From Euryodendron excelsum (Eukaryota; Streptophyta; Magnoliopsida; Ericales; Pentaphylacaceae): DNA of 64,000 nt. Below are positions 35,166 through 46,385 of this stretch, piece by piece. The notes beneath the pieces were generated by a model. It worked only from the letters and a program-made list of their open reading frames with translations. It had not been told where the DNA came from and did not search any database. The stretch is taken from contig CM065394.1 in assembly GCA_033060915.1 (NCBI GenBank), positions 13,689,501 to 13,753,500 on the forward strand, in the 5' to 3' direction. The position numbers were made by a program, and so were the translations under genes. Position 1 is the first letter of the stretch, and every line of letters begins with the position of its first letter.

Positions 35166-35715
35166 TGGTAGTGATATTTTCATGATCCTCTGATCGGGCC
35201 CTGATAGAGCCAATCCCCTCATATTCTCCCCCGAACAAACCAGGAACTCGAGCGTGCTTCCCGTGCCGTCCCTCCTTATCACATCGATGGGGGCCACAAC
35301 TGACACTGAACACAGTAGTGTCCTCTCAATACAAGGATATAGAGTGTATAAGGGACAACTACCCTCACTACTGACACCGTCCTGATGCACACCACGTGCG
35401 GAGTAGGATAATAACTCTCTCAAGTACCCTGCCATAGATTTAACCCCCCACTGAAGCACCGCCACGTGGAAGATCATTAACCACTCTCATGCATGCATAC
35501 AAAGGAAAAATGAAGGCCTTCTTCACCAGGTACATGCCAAAGAGAAACCCTAGAAAAATACATTCTGAATAACCATATCCTCTTGAATCTAACTTCCCAT
35601 CGGTGAGTCCTTGACAGGCACCACATCGGTGTGTTTTGAGCGGGGGATCACGTACCCATGGGAGAGAGTTCGTCGAAGACCTGAGGGCAAGACCCATGAG
35701 ATTGTTGCACTATCA
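35166..35715 (+). repeat. 3' LTR of element II
   Basis: 550 bp, starts TGGTAGTG and ends GCACTATCA; alignable throughout with 20140-20690. Followed by target duplication CATAC and the resumed host intron sequence. Confidence 0.92.
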
Positions 35716-35760
35716 CATACTATTCTGCATATACTATGTTAGTTTTAGAAGAAAAACTTT
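35716..35760 (+). other. Breakpoint of the host tandem duplication
   Basis: 35716-35739 continues host copy 1 (same as 63871-63894). 35740-35760 (TAGTTTTAGAAGAAAAACTTT) has no counterpart in copy 2 or left of copy 1, so it looks like filler at the duplication junction. Copy 2 begins at 35761 with ATTAATCTAAAATTTC. Confidence 0.75.
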
Positions 35761-36304
35761 ATTAATCTAAAATTTCATATAAAAATTTAGCATTGAAAGA
35801 ATTATCTTTTGTCTTGTAAATATTCTTTTAAAGCAAAGTATTCTATTTGTATCTCATCCTTGTACATCCCCAGCTTATTAAATAGTACATTAAAAAATGA
35901 AATAAAAAATGATATATGTAATCACATTTCTCAATATATTTTGTTACCTCCTAGATACAAGTGAATGGGTTCCACGTAAATTTATTAATGTGGATCATGC
36001 GGTCTTGTGTTTAGGAATGAGAAAATAGATTAAAAAATAAAATTGCATATAACATTATTTTTTAAAAATATAAGCAATGTTCCACATCAATTCCTCCCCT
36101 CTACTTGTTCTGGTTTTTTCTCCCTACAATATTCTTAACCCACTCGGTTTGACATCTAAACTAGAATCTAAGCACTTATTTGGAACTTGGGAGAGGAAAA
36201 AAAGGGAAGATGATTTTTTTTCTTTCTTTATTTGATTTTACCTAAGGAAAGGAGGATTTTGCTAGCATCACCCGCTGATGTGGTGAGTATCAGGCAGCGT
36301 CTGG
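35761..36304 (+). repeat. Host duplication, copy 2, left part
   Basis: Aligns with 18834-19380. Distal promoter of the host gene, now separated from its core promoter by element III. Ends with TCTGG (36300-36304), the left target duplication of element III. Confidence 0.9.
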
Positions 36305-37072
36305 TGTCATGGTGTACTTCTTTGCACCCCATGACAGCTCAAACTTGTGCCAAACTTGTATCTTTTGGGTTGCCAAACCTTGTCCAAACATTGCTCAAAC
36401 AATGGCCAGACAATAGCTAAGACAACACGTCACGAGCTGCACTTTAAGGCCGGGCCCATGCCCTTATTTTTTTGTCTCGTGCTAACCCTAACTTGTCTGT
36501 ACATTTTGTATAGAGTCTAGGAATGTAGGTTTGGTGTTGAATGCACGCGTAGATTTTTTTTTTTGTCAAGGTGTGCGGCATCCAAGTTAGTCGTGTCCTA
36601 GCCCTATCGAAGAGAGGTGTTGTAATTTTTTCAAAGGGCTAGAAAATTAGTTTAGGGTCATATATAGAAGCATGTAAAAGGGCTTTGTCAAATTCCTTAT
36701 AAATATTTTTGTAGACCCATTATGACTCCTCAAGGGGGTGTCACATTTGCTTGTATTAGTTTCAAAATGGCTTAAAAAGTATATATAAACACGGGGTATA
36801 CTCCTACCACCCTCCACCCCACTATTTCTTATATGGCTTTGAGGCACCTCTTGTACATATAGTGAGCTATGTAATGATGCTTAAATAAATAAAATATGTT
36901 TTATTACTTCCACCCATTCTCCTTGGAGGTTGCTTAACGGTTAGTCATTAATGCTCGATTCTAGCTTCCAAATGAGATGATCCAGGTTTGGTTGGCTTGT
37001 TAGATGGACTTGGCAAGTACCGCATGAGCCTTACTTGTGACTGCCTAGCTCACAAAGTGTCGGCTCTTGACA
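36305..37072 (+). repeat. 5' LTR of element III
   Basis: 768 bp. Compared with the 3' LTR it lacks about 186 bp after AAGACAACAC (around 36420), the segment that in 62158-63111 runs from about 62281 to 62466. Confidence 0.9.
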
Positions 37073-37073
37073 G

Positions 37074-37090
37074 TTGGTATCAGAGCGTGG
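37074..37090 (+). other. Primer-binding site of element III
   Basis: TTGGTATCAGAGCGTGG, a perfect match to the plant initiator-Met tRNA primer site TGGTATCAGAGC, one base after the LTR. Confidence 0.92.
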
Positions 37091-37099
37091 TTGGTGGGA

Positions 37100-38280
37100 A
37101 GCTACAATGAGACCGTGGCTGCCCCTGTGCCCCAAACGGACCGTGGGAATGTAGCTGTGGCCATCCAGTTGCAAAAATAAAAGGAAGCAATGAAGGAGCA
37201 AAGGATGGTGACTCAAGCATGGAAAGTGCATGTCGGTGGGTTTGGTGGTTGTAATTCGGTGGTGGCCATAAGATAGTAGGATCGAGTAAGAGTACTCGAG
37301 CCTAGACAAGATGGTGCCCTATCAAGAGATATGGTGGACAAGCCCAAGAGGACGGACAAGACTCGGGAGGCTCCAACGGTTATGTCATTGCGTTGACACA
37401 CCCTAAATAGCAAGTGGCAAAGAGGGCAATGGAGCAACGGTGGGCCAAGCACAAGTTGAAGAAGTGCAAGTGCTAAGCTATGTGCCTACATGTGCTTATG
37501 AAGCGGAGTGAGACCAAAGCATCGGGGGGAGACACGCCACATGCAAGTGCCAAGTTCTCATGCCAACGTGTCTACGAAGGTACAAGGGACGCCAAAAAGG
37601 ATGAGAAGGCATCCAAAGCTACTACGTGCATGTCCAAGAGAGCCACGGAGGTGGAGGACGATGTACATGGAGCAACGGTTGGGCCTATGCAGCAATGCCA
37701 AGATGGAAGGACTTCAAGTGGAACTCAAATAGCTATTTTTTCTCAGAAAAACAAGTAAAGGGGCTGGCGGACCTAATGAAGCTTAGTGCACATTGGTGTC
37801 AATCAAGTGATATTGTTAAGCAAGTTTTTTGCCCAATGCTTGACATAAGAGACATGTCCATGAGAGACTAGTTGTTTTACTTATTAGAAGAGCCTACAAC
37901 TAGGGCGTGGGTGCCCAAAAGTGCAATAGAATACCTTGAAGGCTATGTCTTTGAGCCACAACAGCCTGGGAAGTGTAAACCAGTAAGGGTGTGGAAAATG
38001 ACAAGTCTCAACTATACAGTGAACCCAAGAGTGGGGAAGCCACATCAAGAATCTTCTTAAATGCACAGCAAACCTAAGAGTGGGGGAGCCACAAGTGCCA
38101 GCAAGCCCAAAAGTGGGGGAGCCAATATCGGGTTATCTTTTAAGGAAAAAGGATGGAACAACAACAACAACTTTAACGGCATGGGAAGGACTTCCATCAA
38201 GAAAGGGCAAACATAAGGGTCCCATTTCTTGTCACCCATGCAATGGACCGCATGGTGTGCACTTGTTGAATATTTGACGG
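37100..38280 (+). pseudogene. Element III gag (broken)
   Basis: Decayed gag of the same type as element IV. Near 37806 the frame reads SDIVKQVFCPMLDIRDMSMR, a stop, then LFYLLEEPTTRAWV, matching YVKQFSSLVLDIRDISKRDK and LFFFLKGLKP in element IV. Further on, repeated KPKSGGA-type peptides precede GPISCHPCNGPHGVHLL (about 38219-38270), a degenerate zinc knuckle: first two Cys and His remain, the last Cys is gone. Many stops and shifts. Confidence 0.78.
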
Positions 38281-39334
38281 GGAGTCAAGGGCCGTGAAGT
38301 GTAACGGTTGGCTGGTGAGCCACACTTAGTGGGGTGTTTCCTTACTCCAACTCAGACAAGAGTGCCAATGAAGGGATTTGACTTTAAAGCTACCAATGGA
38401 CCATGCAAAGCACGTGTAGACTTAATGTTTTGCCTCGTTTGAGTTTGGGGTGCATTGTCATTGATGGAATATCTTAAAGTAATTAGAGGTTGGCTATAGA
38501 GTGAAGGGCCATCAAGGGGACAGTTAGCTTGCGAGCCACATCTTATAAGATGTCACTTTGCTACCATTAGGACGGTAGTGCCCAAAATAGCTTTGAGAAC
38601 TCATAGTGCATATTTGCTTGTTATTGATGGGTTGGATTTATCAAACTCACAAAGCCTAGAGTGGTAAGAAAGGAGATGTTCTAGCCTAGACATAGGGAAG
38701 TGGTGTTGGACTCCAAGTCTAGAGTGACAAGGGCGTTGACACCAAATCAGGGCCGTATCGACAGAACCGAGAAGCCTTAGAAGAGATTGCATTAGGTGGT
38801 TCAATGTGGGGATATCGATGGTGTGTTCAAATCAATCCCAATATCAAAGATTGCTAGTAGAGGAGCATATTCAATGGTGCCCATAGACTAGTTGAGGCTA
38901 TCCTAGGGTTGGACTTCAAGAGGAAGACCATGATCGCCTTGGATTGGTGATTGCCATGTTGCCATTTCTTTTCTTGTGCGATGGACAACATAAGTTACAC
39001 ATTGTTCACGCCATGCCCACCAACAAGGTTGGAAGCTTGTTCTCAACCACTACATAGTTGGAGGCCAAGTGTAAATTGCCTATGGGACGATGGTCGGGAT
39101 AATGAATTCAAGGTGCCTATGAACAACTCTCACCTAAGAGGGGTAAGGACTTCAAGCAAACAATGTGAAGCTTCGGAGGAGGGAGCGGTTCCCAAATTCA
39201 TCAAAGGGTCTTGGAGATGGACTTTCAAGACCAAGCCAAGAGAGCAATCAACACTTAGCCCAGGAAGGGGCAAGGAGGAGGCAGTGGTTCCAACTCCATT
39301 CAAAGGGTCTTAAAGATGGATTTTCAAGGCCATG
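38281..39334 (+). pseudogene. Element III region after gag, decayed
   Basis: No continuous frame. A stretch near 38951-39060 weakly resembles the post-protease linker of element IV (CAMDNISYTLFTPCP versus CVMGEKPCLISTMPTNN). At 39195-39330 two copies of AAAGGGTCTT(G/A)(G/A)AGATGGA(C/T)TTTCAAG occur ~115 bases apart. Element IV is inserted at 39334 (target CCATG). Confidence 0.5.
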
Positions 39335-40287
39335 TGACACACGCCGGCCCGCGAAATAGGCAAGTAGCCGTGTGTGGCACTTGCCAATGCTTGACAAGCT
39401 CTGCCAAAACACCCCCAACGAGTTTGTATGCAAAGACAAACACAAAAATTAAAAATTCATGCGCAACAGGTAGGCAATGCTAGCAACAAAGTAGGCAACG
39501 AGCAACAACTTTAAAGCAACAAAAGAAGACATTTTATTGACAATTAAAAGCTATTACAAGCATCAAAACATGCTATTACAATAGGCTAACAACGTCCTAG
39601 AAATAGGGCATAAAAGCTAGCAAGATAGTCTGGAGTTTACTGTGCTCACCTCCCTTATATATGCTTTTTTAGCCATTTATGAATTGACACCAAGAAACAT
39701 AGTGTGTGCTCGAGGAGTCATCATTGATCCTCATTTATTCTACAATATCAAATATTGAAAAGCTTTTGTGCATTTCAAAGTACATGTTAAAGCTTGCAAA
39801 CAAAAAAAAATCCTAGCTCAAAAAACATTCCAGAAGACAAAGTTATGCGAATGTCAAAATATGCAAAAAGGTGTCACTGTGTGCTGTCTGGCATACGCAT
39901 ACAAGGGCCTAAGTGAGGTTATGTAGGGCCAATCTGGTGCAGACACGCACGCAAAGTCAGGCACAAGTGAGGTTAATTCGTGCGTCTCTGGGTGGCCAAG
40001 TGAGGTTAACTCGTGCGCGCGGGCGTGTGACACAGGTCAAAGTGAGCTTATGCTGCCCTATTTCCTGCACGTTGGTGAGGTTAACCCAGGCCGACCTGGC
40101 TGCTTTGCTAGGCACTTGGCTGGCCTTAGGGCACTATTGGGCAACCCTTGGGGTTTTGTTTGTCACTTATCCTAAACATGTTTGCACACTCTTAGGCATT
40201 TTAAAAGCATACTCCATATTTTGTATAGCTTTGATAGAAGCTATATACAAAGAGGCAAGGGGTTGGCTAGAAGAACAACCCTTGACA
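39335..40287 (-). repeat. 3' LTR of element IV
   Basis: 953 bp, plus-strand ends TGACACACG...CCCTTGACA. About 75 bp shorter than the other LTR, mainly in the GC-rich block around 40010-40025. Contains repeated GTGAGGTTA(A/T) motifs (39914, 39971, 40001, 40073 and a variant at 40043). Confidence 0.9.
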
Positions 40288-40300
40288 CTCTCCCCCACCT
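40288..40300 (-). other. Polypurine tract of element IV
   Basis: Minus strand AGGTGGGGGAGAG, directly before the 3' LTR start TGTCAAGGG. Overlaps the pol stop codon (TAG, 40299-40301). The same tract type precedes the element III 3' LTR. Confidence 0.88.
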
Positions 40301-40742
40301 AATCAATAGGCACCCTCGACGACTCAGCTTGCCAATATAAAGCAAGTTCCTCCCCGAAAGCCATCAGATCCATCTCCTTTTCCCAACTGATTTCTTCGTC
40401 CCCAAGACCCTTCCATTTAACCAAGTATTGCAACATTTGCTTCCTGGACGCTGTGATGGTTTGGTGGGCAAGAATCTGATCAACCTTCTTCTTGTCCGCC
40501 TTGGCAACAATAATCTGTCTATGGGACTCATTTCTAGACCCATCCTCTTTGTCCAGAAAATAGGGCTTCAGATAACTAACATGGAAGACAGGATGTATCT
40601 TCAGCCATGAAGGAGCTTATATCTTGTAAGCATATTTTCCAAGCTTCCTCACGATGGTCACTGGTCCTTTATATTTCCGTATCAGTCTCTTATTTCTACC
40701 CCTTAAAAAGATTTTTTGTTCGGGTAAGAGCTTCATCAAGAC
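40299..40742 (-). pseudogene. Element IV integrase C-terminus and chromodomain
   Basis: Minus strand reads LPEQKIFLRGRNKRLIRKYK, GPVTIVRKLGKYAYKI, stop, then HPVFHVSYLKPYFLDKEDGS and the chromodomain VDQILAHQTITASRKQMLQY then LVKWKGLGDEEISWEKEMDL. The aromatic and VKWKG/SWE positions that define a chromodomain are present. Chromodomains steer integration of chromoviruses toward particular chromatin. One stop interrupts the GPY segment at about 40620. The frame ends at a TAG at 40299. Confidence 0.88.
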
Positions 40743-41580
40743 TTAATCACCAATTTTGAATTCCAAAGGTCTCCTCTTTTCATCAGCCCATTTCTTCATC
40801 CTTGTAGCTACATGGTCCAAATAAGCCCGCACTATGTCTAAGTTTCGCTTGTAGTCCTTGGTAAAATTGAGTACTCTTGGTGACTTCCTAACATAAGGTC
40901 CATCCACTGTATAAGGCAACAGTGGCTGTTGGCCGGTTACAATCGCAAAAGCACTCTTGCCTGTAGAGCTACTTTTCTGAGAATTGAAACATAACTGTGC
41001 AACATCGAGAAGTTGTACCCAGTTCTTCTGATTAGCATTCACATAATGTCTGAGATACTCCTCTAGCATGCAATTGAATCTTTTCATCTGACCATCGGTC
41101 TCCAGATGATAGCTGGATGACATGTCAAGCTTTAACCGTGGAAGTTGAAATAACTCTGTCTAAAAAGTACTCATAAAGTGTGTATCCCGGTCAAAAACAA
41201 TACTTTTAGGCACACCCCAATATTTAACAATGTGCTTAAAGAAGAGTCGAGCGATCTCTTCAGCTGACACATATTTGGGTACGGCAATAAAGGTCGCATA
41301 CTTGGAAAATCTGTCCACTATATTCAGAATATTGGCAATCTCCCCTGCTTTTGGCAAGTTAGTGATGAAATCGAGCGACACACTCTCCCAAGGTCGACTA
41401 GGCATTGGCAACGGTTCAAGCAACTCTGCCTTCTTCTTGTGCTCTGACTTGTCTTGTTGGCAAATGAGACATGTTTGCACAAATTCTTCCATATCATCTC
41501 TCATTTAAGCCCAATAGTATCCTTGCTTAAGTAAAGCAAGTGTACGTTCCCATCCTGGATGTCTTGCCTAAACTGAATCA
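40743..41580 (-). pseudogene. Element IV integrase (catalytic Glu replaced by Lys)
   Basis: Zinc module: REFHDSV-stop-ARHPGWERTL and QTCLICQQDKSEH, so His-His-Cys-Cys is retained. Core: WESVSLDFITNLPK (first Asp), VDRFSKYATFIAVPK, then SIVFDRDTHFMSTF (second Asp). Where relatives have TDGQTERFN this copy has TDGQMKRFN: the catalytic Glu is Lys. Then LEEYLRHYVNANQKNWVQLL and KKWADEKRRPLEFKIGD. A stop and shift separate the pieces at about 41155-41160. Not functional. Confidence 0.9.
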
Positions 41581-42242
41581 TGAAATTCCCGAAGGAGTGT
41601 CTTCCTCAAATCACCTGCTTTAGTAATGAAGATGCAATTGCCCTTTGTCAACAACAAACCATTTTGTACCCAAAACTGGCGAGTCTTACCCTTCTTGACA
41701 AGGTTTTCAAGGTTCTCGGCCACAACATCCTTGTTTAGATTGGCTTTAATTTGTCCCTGAATTTTGTTAGAGATAGCAGAAAGAGTACCCATGTAATGAT
41801 ATGCGGCCAACTCTCCACGCCAACTCAAAACATCAGCTACATGATTAGTGGCACCGGCTTTGTACTCCAATGCAAAGTCAAATTCAGCCAGTTTCTCCTG
41901 TCGCCATGCCTGCTTTGCATTCAATTTAGGCTTCGTTAAGAAATGACTAACCACCGTGTTGTTAGTCTTGACCACAAAATGCGTCCCCAATAAGTAATAC
42001 CTCTAAACCCGCAGTCAATACATAACCGCAAGTAACTCTTTCTCATGTGCCGTGTATCTGCGTTCGACATCATTAAGCTTCCTACTTTCAAACGCGATAG
42101 AATGTCCATCCTGTAATAGAACACCTCCCAAAGTAAAGTCTAAAGCATCCCTTTGAACTTCAAATGGCTTACCAATATCGGGTAGAGCTAGCATAGGATC
42201 CTTTATCATGGCATCCTTCAGCTCGGTAAAGCACGTTGGCAC
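41568..42242 (-). pseudogene. Element IV RNase H and connection
   Basis: LALPDIGKPFEVQRDALDFT, GGVLLQDGHSIAFESRKLND and RRYTAHEKELLAVMY give the Ty3 RNase H with Asp and Glu motifs retained. After a frame break near 42010, YYLLGTHFVVKTNNTVVSHF and EFDFALEYKAGATNHVADVL follow, then a tether to the integrase. In relatives this domain removes RNA from the RNA/DNA hybrid. Confidence 0.88.
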
Positions 42243-43027
42243 TCATCAGTCCACACATAGGCCTTACCCTTCTTCAACAATTCAGTCAACGATGTTGCTA
42301 TCTTTGAGTAGCCTTCAACAAACTTCCAATAGTAGTTGGCCAAACCAAGGAACGAACGCATCTCCGACACATTGAATGGCGGTTGCCACTTCTTAATAGC
42401 TTTCACCTTGTCCTGATCCATACAGATTTTGCCATGTTCAACGACATAACCCAAGAATTTAATCATTTCTTAAGCAAACTCACATTTCTCAAGCTTTACA
42501 TACAATTTATGTTCCCGCAACTTAGCAAAGACCTTAGCCAAATGTTCTACATGCTCCTCTATCGTAGAACTGTAGACCATTATGTCATCAATGTATACCA
42601 CCACAAACTGGTCAAGGTATCCATCAAGAACTTCATTCATCATGATGCAAAAGGTTGTTGGTGTGTTTCTCAAGCCAAATGGCATGACTAAAAACTCATA
42701 AGAGCCATAACGAGTGACACAAGTTGTCTTGGCTTCATCACCCTCAGCAATTCTCACTTAGTAGTACCCTGATCTCAAGTCCAATTTAGTAAAGCACTCC
42801 ACCTTACTCAACTGGTCAAAAAAGTCCGCAATCCAAGGAATAGGATACTTATTCTTAATTGTGAGCTTATTGAGAGCTCAGTAGTCCAGGTACATCCTCA
42901 AACTACCATCATGCTTCTTTTGGAGCAACACAAGTGCATCGTAGGGAGTCTTGGATGGCCTAATGAAGCCTGCATCAAGCAATTCTTTCAACTATTTTTG
43001 CAGCTCCTCCAACTCCGGTATAGCCAT
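42218..43027 (-). pseudogene. Element IV reverse transcriptase
   Basis: Resumes right of LTR B with MAIPELEELQK, stop, [19 protein letters not shown]. Motifs follow: [61 protein letters not shown] and the catalytic YIDDIMVYS (about 42580-42605), intact. Thumb: KFLGYVVEHGKICMDQDKVK and RSFLGLANYYWKFVEGYSKI. Stops at about 42759 and 42469. The upstream RxPYRM-type start lies on the far side of LTR B. Confidence 0.92.
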
Positions 43028-43194
43028 TGTAAGCACCCCATTTTTTCCCCCTCAGCAATCTCCGGCCCAATCGGATTCAATTTTCAAACATTACAACTTA
43101 TACTGGCCCAAGACGGCTCTTTCAAACTCCGATCTAGTTGGCTAGTCGCTTCCCAAACCCACAAGGCCCAATTGAAGTTGTAAAGATTATCATG

Positions 43195-43545
43195 CCCCTA
43201 GGTATTCCAGACATCTTTCTGAGACCAGGCGGTCTCGGGAACCAACACCATTCAAGTAGCTCCCCGAGATCGGGCGATCTCGAGGACCAACACCTTATCA
43301 AATTTCAAACGGTTTACTTCTAGTGCCTGCTAGCTCGCCAATGTAAAATATCCTTCATTTAGTAGTTCTCCAAGACCAGGCATTCTCGAAGACCAACACC
43401 ACCCTCACAAGTAGCTTTCTGAGACCAGGCATTCTCAGAAACCAACACCACTCTACAAGTAGCTCTCTGAGACTGGGTGGTCTCAAGGACCAACACCGCA
43501 CAGGTAACTTTCTGAGACTGGACAATCTTGGGAACCAACAGCTAG
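43195..43545 (+). repeat. ~47-bp tandem repeat with internal palindrome in LTR B
   Basis: About six imperfect units of AAGTAGCT(C/T)TCTGAGACC, then AGGC(G/A)(G/T)TCTC(G/A)GG, then ACCAACACCA. Each holds a GAGACC-N4-GGTCTC inverted repeat. The same cassette, on the minus strand, is at 48935-49290 in LTR C. LTR A has an unrelated 29-bp repeat here. Confidence 0.85.
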
Positions 43546-43989
43546 GTTAACACCGGCGCCTACTAGCCCGACTCAGTGAAAAATGATCAAACTTATCCCT
43601 TAGGGCTCTAGACACGTCTTGAGAAAGTTTAAAATCCCTCAAGATGGTAAGTCCACCCTTCCAAAGTGATCCTAAACAGTTAGGCGTACTCAGCACGCCA
43701 TCTCGTCCAATTCCAGTCCCATTCCGGTCAACTTCGATCAAAATGACTGTTTTGTCCCTGAACGCTCTAACGCAATACAAATCCCATCAAACAGTGAAAA
43801 ACACTTCCAAGACCATTCTCAGTCAGTTTGGCACGCTCAACATGCCATTCCAACCCATCCCGCCCTTTCTCAATCAATCCTGGTCAAAATGACCATTTTG
43901 CCCCTAGTAACCCAAACGTGCCCCGAAACTACACCAACCGTGGGTAATGAACGGTGGGTGCCATCATACGCCCTTGTTTAACCTGAGGT

Positions 43990-44490
43990 AAACCTTGCGA
44001 CACTAAACACTTCTGACTCAACAAAAGCCCCCTGGAGCGTCTCACAGACGCTCCGCCAAGGTTGTCTTTTTTCCCGATTCCTTGGTAATAACGCACCATC
44101 AAACGACTTGAGAAAATGCATAAACCAGGAAATTCCCAAAAGCTCATCCATAGGTCTTTCCATTGATATGACTCATTCGGATAGATTACTTCCCAAAGCC
44201 CATTATCGCATGGCTCGAAAACTGCCACTTTCAGTAACCCCTAAAGCGTCTCACGAACGCTTCGCAAAGATTGACTTTTTCTCCAATTCCCTGATTATAA
44301 CACACCGTTAAACGACTTGAGAAATGTATAAATTAGAGAATTCCCGAAAGTATTCTAGAGCACTTTTCATCGGTACAGTCTGATAGAAGAGATTGCTTTC
44401 CGAAGGCCTCGATCATGTGGCACACAAATGGCTACTTTTAAACCCCGCGGAGCATATCACAAGCGCTCCGTAAAAATGTGTTTTTATGAA
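43990..44490 (+). repeat. ~210-bp repeats with GGAGCGTCT palindromes in LTR B
   Basis: GGAGCGTCT-CAC-AGACGCTCC (44033-44053) is a perfect inverted repeat. Diverged equivalents lie at about 44243 (AAGCGTCTCACGAACGCTTC) and 44453 (GGAGCATATCACAAGCGCTCC), spacing ~210 bp. Intervening units share CCGATTCC(T/C)TG(G/A)T(T/A)ATAA, (A/G)CACCGTTAAACGACTTGAGA and a TCTTTCCA-type block. Confidence 0.88.
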
Positions 44491-46054
44491 CGCTTTTCAT
44501 GATCTCATACTTCCGAATACCTTTAAGCTTTTTGAAAACTCAAAAGTTCATGAGGAACACTAGAATAACACCGTGAACGCAACCAATTTTCTCAAAACCT
44601 TCCTAGTTGGCACAATTATCAAGACAAAGTTTAAACATACACTCTTGGTGACAGAGCATAGGCTACATGTGCCCAGATTTGATCAGATCGATTGTTGCAC
44701 CCCGGTTTTTGGGTGTCCAATGTCCTTTTGGCTCGGAGACCCTAAAGCACGGAACTCTGTCACTAGAACTCGTCCTCCTAGAAGGACAAGTGTGACTAGG
44801 TTTGAAAGTTGGTTTAACTAAGGGTTTTTCAGAAAAATAGGAGTTGCCACCTAACTTGATTAAGGTGAGTTAGGGCACCTAAAACTAAGTGTTAATCCGA
44901 AGATTAAACTTAGGGTTTTTTGGAAAAAGTTTTTGAAAACTCCCTCAAGAGAGGGTTTTTAAGGAAATAGGTTGTTTGGCAACATTTGGAAAGATTTAAG
45001 CCCTTTTGGAAAATAACTCCATTTTGGTCATTTGAAAACAGAAATCTATGGTTCGGGGGTTGGTTACATGTAAGGAAGATATCCTAAGATGATCACCCTA
45101 CCCCGCCCTTTCAGTACCTACATGTCTAATCACCCTTTGTTCACTCACTAGAATAACCGGTTACCATTGTCCACTTAATATCCACTTTAGAATTTTGAAA
45201 ACGGGGTTTAGTCATCACTTTCGAATGGATAACGCATGATGCAAGTTTTTGGAAGAAGTTTGAAAATAATAAGGGTTTTGAAAGAGTTTGGAATAGGAAC
45301 TTTGAATTGATTAGAATTTTTGAAAAAGGGATTGGAGTTAGAATAAAAGTTATGATCGCACCTTTTAGGTTGCCTATATATCTCATTTGGCGAGAATCAG
45401 GTCATTCGTAGTTCAGGCAAGAGCCCGATGGAAAATAGGAGCATTAGGGTCTTTGGAAAGTTTGAAGACACTTTGGGGTCTTTGGAAAAGTTTAAGATAC
45501 TTTGAAGTCTTTAAAAAAGTTTAAGACACTTTGAGGTCTTTGGAAGTTGAAGACTCTTTGTGGCCTTGGAAGTCTTGACTCGAAATTGAATGGTGGAGCG
45601 TTTTGAAAGTATTTTTGGATCAACTTAAGGGAGTTTTGAAAAAAATGCTTTGGCATGACTCAAGAGAACTTGAAAGTGTTTTTGAAGTCTTGTTTTGAAA
45701 ACCTTGGAGGAATGTTTTGATGAATTAGTTTTTGAAAGTGGTTTTTGGAAATGGCTAAGGGTTTGAAATCCTAATATGGACAACCCTAGGGGTTATTCTT
45801 TGATTTATCACTTGTCTTTGGAATCCCTAACCATGAGGGGCTAGGGACACCTTAAGTTTGTGACCATTTGAGAACATTTTTGGAAACGCCTTGAAGATGG
45901 AGCGTAAGGACATTTGAAGAATTTATGGAGCTGGTTTTTTTTTAAATCAAGAGATTGGGAGGTTTCGGAAAAGTGGGTTATGAGAATGGTTTAAAATTGA
46001 GTGATCATTTAGAAAAGGGTTCGATAGTTGGAACCTTGAAGTGTATTAACCTAG

Positions 46055-46385
46055 ATTGGGTTGGCTTAGGGTTAGAGGTGACCTAAGGTTGACTAAGTTA
46101 GGTTAGGTTAACTTAGGGTTAAGACAACCTATGGTTAACTAACTAAGGTTGGGTTAACCTAAAGTTAAGGTGACCTAGAGTTAACTAACTAGGGTAGGTT
46201 TAACCTAAGGTTAAGATGACTTAGGGTTAACTAACTAGGGTAGGGTTAACCTAAGGTTACAATGAATTAGGGTTAGGTTAACCTAAGGTAAGTGAAGTAG
46301 GGTCAAGTTAACCTAAGGTTGGGTAACTAGGGTCAAGTTAGCCTAGGGTTGGACAACTAGGGTCAAGGTAGCCTAGGGTTGGATT
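46055..46385 (-). repeat. GGTTAACC-rich tandem array in LTR C
   Basis: Imperfect ~30-55-bp repeats of TTAACCTAAGGTTA, ACTAACTAGGG and AGGTTAACTTAGGG type. Same block in LTR B (50945-51340, other orientation) and LTR D (54735-54923, continued 56236-56340). Superficially telomere-like (CCCTAA) but without CCCTAAA arrays. Confidence 0.88.

Larger units (their letters stand above)
20140..35715 (+). mobile_element. Element II: Retand/Tat-lineage Ty3/gypsy retrotransposon (15.6 kb)
   Basis: LTRs 20140-20690 and 35166-35715 (551 and 550 bp), exact target duplication CATAC (20135-20139, 35716-35720), and an empty site in the duplicated host copy at 63871-63875. The left LTR's terminal TG is mutated to TA; the right keeps TG. 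Layout is gag, protease, RT, RNase H, second RNase H, integrase, a 60-bp tandem array and a long antisense ORF with introns. Dual RNase H and an extra ORF beyond pol are known features of the Tat lineage. All genes carry stops. LTR A (27780-33072) is inserted in the antisense ORF. By eye the LTRs differ at about 15 percent of positions. Confidence 0.94.

Noticed and set aside
37074..37090. tRNA gene fragment
   Set aside because: TGGTATCAGAGC and its variants at 8683 and 60618 are retroelement primer-binding sites next to LTRs; no cloverleaf surrounds them.
39913..40302. 129-codon frame, and the 220-codon frame at 61145-61807 on the minus strand
   Set aside because: Both lie in or across the LTRs of element IV, are not conserved between the two LTRs and come from the GTGAGGTTAA motif repeats.
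46055..46385. Interstitial telomeric repeat
   Set aside because: CCCTAA-like words occur but the canonical plant CCCTAAA is not arrayed; the repeat is TTAACC-based and recurs at the same place in three LTRs.
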